This document shows, in pieces, positions 33,800-41,268 of a stretch of DNA of 64,000 nt (position 1 is the stretch's first letter; every line of letters starts with the position of its first letter). The notes under the pieces are model-generated. The model worked only from the letters and a program-made list of their open reading frames with translations, ran no database searches and was not told where the DNA came from. Both the position numbers and the translations under genes were made by a program. This stretch comes from RPRB01 sp035519675 (lineage in GTDB: Bacteria > Myxococcota > Myxococcia > Myxococcales > Myxococcaceae). The DNA is taken from positions 1 through 64,000 of the forward strand of contig DATIWB010000023.1 of assembly GCA_035519675.1 (NCBI GenBank), given 5' to 3'.

Positions 33800-36115
33800 A
33801 TGCCGACCGCCGCCTACGAATCCTCCGGATGCCGCCTGTCCACCACCCAGGGCCAGATCCTCCCCTTGGAGGACGTGATGCTCTCCGCCGAGGCGCGCGG
33901 CGGACTCGCCCGGGTGGCGTTGCGCCAGACCTTCCACAACTCCTACGCCGAGCCGCTGGCCGTCACCTATCAGCTTCCGTTGCCGTCCGACGCGGCGGTC
34001 TCCGGGTTCGCGTTCACCATCGGGGACCGGAAGGTGATCGGGGAGATCGATCGGCGGGACGCCGCGCGCGCGCGCTTCGACGAGGCGGTTCTCCAGGGCC
34101 GCACCGCCGCCCTGGTCGAGCAGACCCGCTCCAGCCTGTTCACCCAGGAGCTCGGCAACATCCCGCCCGGGACCGACGTGGTCTGCGAGATCCTCCTCGA
34201 CCAGCGCCTCCGCTGGCTGGAGGAGGGCGCCTGGGAATGGCGCTTCCCCACGGTCGTTGGGCCCCGCTACCTCGGCGCCCCCGGGCGCGTTTCCGACGCC
34301 GACGCCGTCACCGTGGACGTCGCCGACGCGCCACTCCCCGAGCGCTGCGGCCTGTCGCTCGCGGTCCGCGACGCCGTGGTCGCTGGCCACCGCCCCGACT
34401 CGCCCTCCCACCCCGTTCAGGTCCAGGCCGCACTCGGCGGCTTCGACGTCGCACTCCCCGAGCGCGCCCGCCTCGACCGCGACGTCGTCGTGCGCTGGCC
34501 GGTGGCCGAGCTCCAGGTGGGCCTCTCGGTCCAGACCGCGTTCCGGGGCGATGCTCTCTACGGCCTGCTCACACTCGTGCCGCCCCGGCCCGGCGCCGGC
34601 GCGGTGTCGGTCCCACGCGACCTCGTCGTCCTTCTCGACACAAGCGGCTCCATGAGCGGCGAGCCGCTCGACCAGGCGCGTCGCGTCGTCTCCGCCCTCA
34701 TCGACTCCCTCGAGCCCCACGATCAGCTCGAGCTCATCGAGTTCGGAAATGCCCCGCGCCGGTGGCACCCCGGCGCCGTTCGGGCCACACCCCAGGCCAA
34801 GTCCGAAGCCCTTGCATGGCTCGCCAGCCTCAAGGCCTCTGGCGGCACCGAGATGCGCGCCGCCATCGTCGAGGCCCTGCAGCCCCTGCGCGCCGAGTCC
34901 CAGCGACAGGTGGTCCTCGTCACCGACGGCCTCATCGGGTTCGAGCAGGAGCTCATCGGCGAGGTCCTGGAGCGGCTCCCCCAAGGCTCGCGCGTCCACG
35001 CCGTGGGCGTGGGCTCCTCGGTCAACCGCTCCCTCACCGGTCCCTTGGCCCGCGCCGGCCGGGGCTCGGAGATCATCGTCGGCCTGGGCGAGGACCCGGA
35101 GCGTGCCGCGCGCTCCTTGCGCGAGCGCACCGCCAGTCCCGCGGTGGTCGATCTCACCCTCCAGGGGCCAGCGCTGCTCGAGGTCGCGCCCCGGCGACTC
35201 CCCGACCTCTTCGCCGGTTCCCCGGTGCTGGTCGGCCTCCGCCTGGATCCGCGCGGTGGCGAAGTCACGGTCACCGGCCGGATCCACACGGGCACCTGGC
35301 AGGCCCGCGTGAAGGTCGCAGCCGACCCCAGCGCGACACCCCACCCGGCGGTGCCGGCGCTCTTTGCCCGCGAGGTGGTGGAGGACCTGGAGGCGGCGCG
35401 CGCCGTTGCCGATGCCCCAGCCGCCGCCGAGCTCGACCGGCGCATCGAGTCCATCGCCCTCGCCCACCAGATCGCCAGTCGCTTGACCTCGTGGGTCGCC
35501 GAAACCGAGATCGCCACGGTGGACCCGCGCGCGCCCATCCGCCGACAGCGCATTGCCCAGGAGTTGCCCCGCGGCATGCACGCTGAAGCCCTCGGCCTCG
35601 ACGAGCGGTCCATGACCTTGGGCCGAACGCGGATGGCGTCCGTGCCGGGCGGCGCCCCCGATGGCTTCACGCTTGGGCGACCGCTCAGGCTCTCGCGACC
35701 GCTCAGGCTCTCGCAAGAGATGAAATCGGTGCTTGGCGCTCCCAAGCCACCGTCACCGCCGGAGGGCACGCCCGGCGATGAGGCCGCAGTCCCAGAGCAC
35801 CTCTCCCTTGGCACCGGCGCCGCCGCGGCACGGCGCCGCGGCCGGGTGCTCCACTGGAAGGATGGGCAGCTCGTCATCGAGGTCGAGTCCGACGGCGCTG
35901 CCTTCGACCCAGCGGCCATCACCGACGTCGTGGTCGAGCTAAAGGACGGGCAGGTCCTCGAGGCCCACGTCGACGTGGCGCGGTCCACTCCCGCCGGGCG
36001 CCCCCTGGCCGGGCTCTGGCTCCGCCTCACCCTTCGGGTCGATGCCCCGGCGCCGGCCTCGGTCCGCAGCGTGACCCTCTGCCAGGGCTTCATCACCTGG
36101 ACGGTCCTGGTGTAG
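33800..36115 (+). CDS. VIT and von Willebrand A domain protein
   Basis: A 771-aa protein; AAAGGAG precedes the ATG. Residues 1-140 form a VIT domain (VALRQTFHNSYAEPLAVTYQ, GEIDRRDAARARFDEAV, NIPPGTDVVCEI). From about residue 275 a vWA domain has a complete MIDAS site: DTSGSMS, Thr in GGTEM and Asp in VTDG. There is no signal peptide, so it is probably cytoplasmic. The last 100 residues form a separate beta-rich domain. It precedes, by 10 bp, a sigma factor and a 74-aa gene. An 18-bp tandem duplication lies near codon 630. Confidence 0.93.
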   Translation: MPTAAYESSGCRLSTTQGQILPLEDVMLSAEARGGLARVALRQTFHNSYAEPLAVTYQLPLPSDAAVSGFAFTIGDRKVIGEIDRRDAARARFDEAVLQGRTAALVEQTRSSLFTQELGNIPPGTDVVCEILLDQRLRWLEEGAWEWRFPTVVGPRYLGAPGRVSDADAVTVDVADAPLPERCGLSLAVRDAVVAGHRPDSPSHPVQVQAALGGFDVALPERARLDRDVVVRWPVAELQVGLSVQTAFRGDALYGLLTLVPPRPGAGAVSVPRDLVVLLDTSGSMSGEPLDQARRVVSALIDSLEPHDQLELIEFGNAPRRWHPGAVRATPQAKSEALAWLASLKASGGTEMRAAIVEALQPLRAESQRQVVLVTDGLIGFEQELIGEVLERLPQGSRVHAVGVGSSVNRSLTGPLARAGRGSEIIVGLGEDPERAARSLRERTASPAVVDLTLQGPALLEVAPRRLPDLFAGSPVLVGLRLDPRGGEVTVTGRIHTGTWQARVKVAADPSATPHPAVPALFAREVVEDLEAARAVADAPAAAELDRRIESIALAHQIASRLTSWVAETEIATVDPRAPIRRQRIAQELPRGMHAEALGLDERSMTLGRTRMASVPGGAPDGFTLGRPLRLSRPLRLSQEMKSVLGAPKPPSPPEGTPGDEAAVPEHLSLGTGAAAARRRGRVLHWKDGQLVIEVESDGAAFDPAAITDVVVELKDGQVLEAHVDVARSTPAGRPLAGLWLRLTLRVDAPAPASVRSVTLCQGFITWTVLV
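35678..35713. repeat. Perfect 18-bp tandem duplication inside the VIT/vWA gene
   Basis: CGACCGCTCAGGCTCTCG occurs twice in a row. The length is a multiple of three, so the frame is kept and the protein reads RPLRLSRPLRLS. It lies in the linker between the vWA region and the C-terminal domain. It is probably a recent slippage event. Confidence 0.95.
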
Positions 36116-36125
36116 GGCCCGAGGC

Positions 36126-36674
36126 GTGGCGGACCTCGACACTCATCTCGTCGCCATCGGCGCCGGTGACCGCAGGGCCTTCGCGGCGTGGGTCGCCGGC
36201 GCCGAGATGGCGCTGCGCGCGACCCTCCGCCGCTACGCCGCCTTGGTCGACGCCGAAGCGGTGCTCCAGGAGACCCTCCTCCGAGCCTGGCAGCTGGCCC
36301 CCAGGGTCCAGCCGGACGGAGCACCCAACGCGCTTCTCCGGCTGGCGATGCGCATCGCCCGGAACCTCGCCACCGACGAGGTCCGTCGCCGCGGCCGTCC
36401 GCTCCCCGTCCAGCTCCACGACGAACCCGCCTTCACCGAGCCGGTTGCGGACCCCTGGCTCCGGCAACTCGTCATCGAGTGCCGGGAGAAGCTGAGCCCC
36501 AAGCCGGCCCTGGCGCTCGACGCACGCCTCGGCAGTGCCGGGGCCGAGCCCGACACGGTCCTCGCCGCGCGGCTTCACATGCGGCTCAACACCTTCCTGC
36601 AGAACGTCGCCCGCGCCCGGAGGCAGCTCGCCGACTGCCTCCGCCGCAAGGGCGTGGCGGTGGAGGCGCGATGA
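36126..36674 (+). CDS. RNA polymerase sigma-70 family factor (ECF-like)
   Basis: A 182-aa protein from a GTG at 36126. Region 2 is recognisable: DAEAVLQETLLRAWQLA, then ALLRLAMRIARNLATDEVRR. Region 4 is diverged but placed as expected (LHMRLNTFLQNVARARRQLA). It starts 10 bp after the VIT/vWA stop, and its own stop overlaps the ATG of the 74-aa gene (ATGA). The three genes should be cotranscribed and translationally coupled. No classical anti-sigma gene with a membrane anchor is adjacent, so the regulator may be the vWA protein or the small protein. Confidence 0.88.
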   Translation: MADLDTHLVAIGAGDRRAFAAWVAGAEMALRATLRRYAALVDAEAVLQETLLRAWQLAPRVQPDGAPNALLRLAMRIARNLATDEVRRRGRPLPVQLHDEPAFTEPVADPWLRQLVIECREKLSPKPALALDARLGSAGAEPDTVLAARLHMRLNTFLQNVARARRQLADCLRRKGVAVEAR

Positions 36675-36998
36675 ACGACGACCGCGAGCGGCTGCTCGAG
36701 GAGGTCACCACCGCCTGGCGTGCCGGCGGCGACACTGGCCTCACCTACCACCCGGCGTGGCACGACCTCGACGAGGAGGGCCGCCGCGAGGCTTTCGAGC
36801 GCACCGCGCTGCTGCGCGCGCTGGAGTCGGCGCTCGACCCCGACGGCCTCTCGTCCACCGGCCGGCGCGTCATGGCCCTGATCGGCGGCGGGTGACCTGG
36901 AACCGATCAGAGCCGCCACGGTGAGGGAACGGGACCCGCGGGCTACCGTCGTCGGCTCGCACTGGGGCCAACGACCGGGCTGGCACCAAGAAGGCCCC
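36618..36998. repeat. 381-bp duplicated segment, copy B (copy A at 21997-22377)
   Basis: Gap-free match to copy A. Here the segment includes the true end of an intact sigma-factor gene, which suggests that this is the original location. About 100 bp of non-coding sequence after the small gene are also conserved (7 mismatches), so the tail could hold a regulatory element or simply reflect a recent duplication. Direct orientation relative to copy A. Confidence 0.93.
36671..36895 (+). CDS. 74-aa protein coupled to the sigma factor
   Basis: A 74-aa protein overlapping the sigma gene stop by 4 bp. It is acidic and mostly helical, with THxx-type His/Trp residues in the middle (TYHPAWHDLDEEGRREAFER) and a Gly-rich end. 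No HTH, TM segment or known anti-sigma motif is visible. The near-identical protein at 22050-22274 and the excess of synonymous differences show it is under selection. Coupling to the sigma factor suggests an anti-sigma or co-regulator role; this is inference. Confidence 0.85.
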   Translation: MNDDRERLLEEVTTAWRAGGDTGLTYHPAWHDLDEEGRREAFERTALLRALESALDPDGLSSTGRRVMALIGGG

Positions 36999-37077
36999 GT
37001 CGCGCGCGAAGCGCATCCGCACAGTGAGCCGTTTCTCCTCGCGGCGCCGCGTTCCCGGCGTGCTGCGAGGAGGCCCT

Positions 37078-39567
37078 GTGAGGCGTCACCGAACGGTTCC
37101 GAAGGCGGGGTGGGTCTGGCTGCTGTTCATCGCCGCGGGGTGCGGTTCCTCGAGGGCCCCTGGCGGTGGGTCGCCCGATGGTGGCGGACAGCCGGTCGCC
37201 GCCAGCATCGAGGTGACGCCGAGCGCCCTGCTGCTCACCGGAGCAGGTCAGGAGCGAACGCTTCGGGCCCGGGTGCTCGACGCCGCTGGTAACGAGCTGA
37301 ACCTGCCCGTGGCCTGGAGCTCGTCCACGCCGGCCGATGTTTCGGTCAGCAGCGCGGGAGCGGTGAGGTCGGTTGCCGACATCGGGTCATCCGTGGTCCG
37401 TGCCGTGGTGGGCAACGTTCGCTCCGTGCCCGTCCTGGTGACGGTCGCCGAGCCTCAACCGGGCGCACTTCTGGTAACAGATGCGCAGGTCGTTTCCGTC
37501 GGCCCACCCATCGTCGAGGGTCCCGATGCTCCCGACCTCGGATGGGACCGCGAAGTCACCCTCCGGCTCCCGACCGATCCCGCAGTGGGCACCATGCTGC
37601 TGGCCAGCGAGTCGGCCGCGGTCGCGGGCAAGGTGGTCTCCATCCGTAGGAGCGGGGACACGGTGGTGGTCCGCCTCGCCCGGGCGGCGCTTCCGGACGT
37701 CCTGCTCCGCTACGCCCTTCACCTCGATCTCCAGGCCGAGGACCTGCGGGTGAGTCCACCACCGGCCCGGAGCCGCCCGGGCCCGTCACGGGAGGCGCTC
37801 CAGGTGGAGGGAGAGGGGCACCTGGGTCCTCTGGAATGCTCCTTCAGCCTGGGTGCCGGTGTGGGGCGAACCATCTCCAACGGTCTGGAGGTCCAGAACA
37901 GCCTCCGGCTCACGCTCGACGCGCTCCGGACGGCGCCCGCCGGCGAGCGGAGCCTGGAGTTTCGCCTGAGCGGAGCGCTGGCCTTGGCCGGGCGGCTGGG
38001 GATCCAGCTCGGCGCCGGCGTCGATGCCAGCGGGGAGTGCGAGGCCAAGACGACCGTCACCGCGCCGATCTTTGGGTTCTACTCGGCGATCGTCACCATT
38101 GGCTTTCCGGTCGGTCTGGGGATCTCCGTCGGGGTGGCGCTGGACGTCGTCGCCCTGGAGGCAAATCTGGAGAATGCTCAGGTCGGCGTCGCCCTTGACC
38201 TGGGTTTCGCCTGCACGGCCTCCGGCGGGTGCTCGAACACCGCGAACCGCGTCCAGCGCCTGTTCCAGTTCACGCCCGTGGTCACCTCCGGTGCGCAGGA
38301 CGGAATGAAGGTCTCCGGGGAGCTCTTTCCGTACTTCCTTACCGGAGCGAGGATCGTCGCTGGACTCGGAATCTTCGAGTTCGGTCTGGTGGACATCAAG
38401 GTCGGCCCGAAGCAGTCGTTCGACCTTGGCTTCACCAAGAAGCAGGCCGACGAGGCCGGATACTCGTCCAAGTACCAGCTGGACGGAGTGGTCGAGTTCT
38501 CCCCCGCCAGTGACCTCAAGAAGCTGGTGGTGCGCTGTCTCGGGGAAGAAGCCGCGGGCCAACTCATCCACTCGGTCCCGTTCACCTTCGGCACCATCCC
38601 CTCGCCTCACGGGACGATGAGCGTGGATCGATCGCGGATCAGCGCCAGCGAGAAGGCGACCTTCACCGTCCGGCTGAGCGACCTGAACTACGGGCCCCTC
38701 GGGTACAACGTGAAGTCGGTGATCATCAAGCGGAAGCTGAAGGACGGCTCGGGCTACGAGGAGATGCAGACCCTCAGCGCGGCCCAGGACCAGGACACCT
38801 TCACCTGGGACTGGCACCCCACGGTGGACGATGCCGGGGAAAACCAGTTCTACGCCTTCGTGAAGACCCGGCTCGACGTGGTCGATCTGGAGATCGGCGA
38901 CGACTCGCTGACCAAGGTCGAGGTGGTGCCGATCTGCGGCCCGCTCCCGGAGGGAGCCATCACCGGGGCGGACCTGCTCCGCACCGCGTCGAGCGCCGGG
39001 TGCAGCATCAACGGGACGATGCAGGGAAGCATCTTCGGACAGACGTCCACCTTCTTCGTCGACACCCGGATCACCGCCCAGAACGTCCTCCTCCAGGAGG
39101 ATGCCGTGGCGAGCCTCCCCGGGCAGCTGGTCGTCTTCCGCGCCACCGGGGACTGGACTCTCTCTCACCAGGGAAGGGTCAACGACTGCACCGTCAGCTC
39201 GCCGGGAGCCACCGGTGCGCTCGATGGCTCGCCGGAGACCGGCGCGCTGACGCTGGATCTCTCCGGTGGTGCACCCTACGCGTACACCGCGCTGATCAGC
39301 ACTCCGCAGTTCATGCTCCACACCATCCTCGACTGCCCCGGCGACCCGCCGACGCACACCGAGCAGGACGAGCCCACCGCGATCACCGTGATGTCGACCC
39401 TGTTCTCCGAGGCCGCGTTCACCGTCAGCGATGCCGGGGTGCTCGATGGAACCAACACCATCGGTCAGGGGGTGACGCAGCAGTACCAGTGGCACCTCAC
39501 GCTGCAGCCGCCCAGCTCCGCCGGCCTGACTGCGTCGCCCACCGCAACTGGCCGGAGATTTCGATGA
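37078..39567 (+). CDS. Large secreted lipoprotein with Big_2-like domain
   Basis: An 829-aa protein. GAGGAGG lies five bases before the GTG at 37078, which decides the start over an upstream GTG. The signal ends LLFIAAGC. Residues of about 40-130 are a Big_2/Ig-like domain (AASIEVTPSALLLTGAGQER, VAWSSSTPADVSVSSAGAV). A long beta-rich middle contains paired Cys. Residues near 500 (SRISASEKATFTVRLSD) suggest another Ig-like unit. Function unknown. It is coupled by an ATGA overlap to the next gene. Confidence 0.9.
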   Translation: MRRHRTVPKAGWVWLLFIAAGCGSSRAPGGGSPDGGGQPVAASIEVTPSALLLTGAGQERTLRARVLDAAGNELNLPVAWSSSTPADVSVSSAGAVRSVADIGSSVVRAVVGNVRSVPVLVTVAEPQPGALLVTDAQVVSVGPPIVEGPDAPDLGWDREVTLRLPTDPAVGTMLLASESAAVAGKVVSIRRSGDTVVVRLARAALPDVLLRYALHLDLQAEDLRVSPPPARSRPGPSREALQVEGEGHLGPLECSFSLGAGVGRTISNGLEVQNSLRLTLDALRTAPAGERSLEFRLSGALALAGRLGIQLGAGVDASGECEAKTTVTAPIFGFYSAIVTIGFPVGLGISVGVALDVVALEANLENAQVGVALDLGFACTASGGCSNTANRVQRLFQFTPVVTSGAQDGMKVSGELFPYFLTGARIVAGLGIFEFGLVDIKVGPKQSFDLGFTKKQADEAGYSSKYQLDGVVEFSPASDLKKLVVRCLGEEAAGQLIHSVPFTFGTIPSPHGTMSVDRSRISASEKATFTVRLSDLNYGPLGYNVKSVIIKRKLKDGSGYEEMQTLSAAQDQDTFTWDWHPTVDDAGENQFYAFVKTRLDVVDLEIGDDSLTKVEVVPICGPLPEGAITGADLLRTASSAGCSINGTMQGSIFGQTSTFFVDTRITAQNVLLQEDAVASLPGQLVVFRATGDWTLSHQGRVNDCTVSSPGATGALDGSPETGALTLDLSGGAPYAYTALISTPQFMLHTILDCPGDPPTHTEQDEPTAITVMSTLFSEAAFTVSDAGVLDGTNTIGQGVTQQYQWHLTLQPPSSAGLTASPTATGRRFR

Positions 39568-40580
39568 CCGGACTCGTGCTCGCTGGCGCCTCGCTGTTGA
39601 CCGGGCTCGTCGCGGCGAGCCCGTCACCGGCCGCCTGCGCCGGAGAGGACCTGCTCGCCATCCACGGGAAGTGGGTGATGCGCCCGTACGAGCGGATGAG
39701 GAACGGAGTTCCCCAGGCCGACGTCCAGCAGGTCGCCCAGCGGGTGGAGCGGATCGCGCGGCTCTTTCGCGCCGCCTACCCGGAGCCGAGGGGCACGGAG
39801 GCCGTGGGGTACTGGGACTTCCGGGGCTCCGGGCGCCCATACCCCTACGCGTTCAACTCGCTCTACAAGTCCTGGTACTGCAACACCAACCTCGGGAAGG
39901 TGATGGTCGGAGACGAGACCTTCAACTGGGCCTACGCCTTCGTGAACCATCTGAACTGGTTCGCCGCGCTCCAGAAGGACTTCCGGGTCGACGGCCGCGC
40001 CGTCTACCTCCTCACTCCGCGCTCCGGTGAGCTGAAGGGGCGTCCGGCGTACGCGGGAATCGGCAACCGCAACTCGAACACCGGTCAGACTTTCTCCCGC
40101 GCGGTCCTGATCACCAGACCGGGGCGATCCCCGCTCCAGCCGGTGACCCGGCAGGCCTTCCTCCAGAGCTTCCTCGCCAGTTCCGAGGCGCGGCAGCAGA
40201 AGAACCTGGCGTCTCTCCAGCACTCGTCGCTCGATCCGGCGCGAAAGGCCGAGGCGTTGCGAAAGATGCAGGCCTCGTTCGACCGCGATCTGGCACCGGC
40301 GCGCGAGATGCTTCGCACCCTCTCGGCCCAGGAGGGCGCCGAGCCGGCCATCGTCGGACCGCTGGGGACGGCGGGGTTCAAGGAGTTCGCCAGCGAGCAA
40401 CGGGGCCAGGCTCTGGTGTTCCTCGACAGGGCCTACTTCGACCGTCGGCTGCCCCCCGCCGCTCCCCAGTTCGTGGTGGTGTACTGGAGCTGGGAGAACA
40501 ACCCGCCCTCCCACAACTTCAGGGCCGAGTTCGAGCGGAACGTCGATCTCGACGCCCTCGCCGCCCTGCTCGACCGATGA
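39564..40580 (+). CDS. Secreted protein, unknown function
   Basis: A 338-aa protein whose ATG overlaps the upstream stop (ATGA). The signal peptide is LVLAGASLLTGLVAASPSPA. The sequence is rich in Tyr and Trp (FNSLYKSWYCNTN, TFNWAYAFVNHLNWFAALQK) with a helical segment at 215-260 and a closing FVVVYWSWENNPPSHNF. No motif or family recognised. The overlap with the Ig-type lipoprotein suggests the two act together at the cell envelope. Confidence 0.85.
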   Translation: MTGLVLAGASLLTGLVAASPSPAACAGEDLLAIHGKWVMRPYERMRNGVPQADVQQVAQRVERIARLFRAAYPEPRGTEAVGYWDFRGSGRPYPYAFNSLYKSWYCNTNLGKVMVGDETFNWAYAFVNHLNWFAALQKDFRVDGRAVYLLTPRSGELKGRPAYAGIGNRNSNTGQTFSRAVLITRPGRSPLQPVTRQAFLQSFLASSEARQQKNLASLQHSSLDPARKAEALRKMQASFDRDLAPAREMLRTLSAQEGAEPAIVGPLGTAGFKEFASEQRGQALVFLDRAYFDRRLPPAAPQFVVVYWSWENNPPSHNFRAEFERNVDLDALAALLDR

Positions 40581-40592
40581 GGCCTGCCGTCG

Positions 40593-41252
40593 ATGGCTCG
40601 GCCCACGGACGGGAGGGATGCAGTCGAGCCGGACACCCCGAGCTCGCCGACCACCTTTGAGGAGCCTCTGCGCCTTCGGTACGCTCTGCTGGTGGCGGAG
40701 GTCACCGAGCTGCTGCGGGCGTGGAACGCCGGCGATCCCCGGGCCCAGGAGAAGCTCCTTCCGCTGGTCTATCGCGAGCTGCGGCGGCGCGCGGCGGCCT
40801 ACCTGCGCGGGGAGCGGGGCGGACATACCCTGGTGGCCACCGCGCTCGTTCATGAGGCCTACCTCCGGCTGGTCGATCAGCGATCGGGGTACGTCAACCG
40901 CACCCAGTTCTTCGCCATCGCGGCGACGATGATGCGCCGGGTGCTGGCCGATCACGCCCGGGCGCGCGCTGCGGGGAAGCGCCCGCCGCCGGAGCTGCGG
41001 ATCGGCCTCGACGAGGCACCGCTGGCCGCCGCCGATCCCTCCAGCGAGGTCGATCTCCTATCGCTGGATCGAGCGCTCGACGAGCTCGCAGCACGCGATC
41101 CCCGCCAGGCCCGGCTGGTGGAGCTGCGCTACTTCGGGGGGCTCACCGCCGAGGAGACCGCGGAGGCGCTGGGGGTGTCGCTGGCGACCGTGAAGCGGGA
41201 GTGGACCTCGGCGCGCGCCTGGCTCTACGCCTTCCTGACGCGGGGAACCTGA
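40593..41252 (+). CDS. ECF sigma factor, TIGR02999-like
   Basis: A 219-aa protein. The sequence follows the TIGR02999 group: LLRAWNAGDPRAQEKLLPLV, YRELRRRAAAYLRGE, GHTLVATALVHEAYLRLVDQ, FFAIAATMMRRVLADHARAR, and a region-4 HTH LTAEETAEALGVSLATVKRE. This group usually sits upstream of Ser/Thr kinases with TPR domains, as here (16 bp gap). The kinase is therefore the likely signalling partner. The start at 40593 has no strong ribosome-binding site; a start nearer RYALLVAEV is possible. Confidence 0.93.
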   Translation: MARPTDGRDAVEPDTPSSPTTFEEPLRLRYALLVAEVTELLRAWNAGDPRAQEKLLPLVYRELRRRAAAYLRGERGGHTLVATALVHEAYLRLVDQRSGYVNRTQFFAIAATMMRRVLADHARARAAGKRPPPELRIGLDEAPLAAADPSSEVDLLSLDRALDELAARDPRQARLVELRYFGGLTAEETAEALGVSLATVKREWTSARAWLYAFLTRGT

Positions 41253-41268
41253 GACGGAGGGAGGCTGG

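Noticed and set aside
33740..35716. A 658-codon frame antisense to the VIT/vWA gene
   Set aside because: Glu/Gly/Arg/His repeats without domains; sense strand has VIT and MIDAS motifs.
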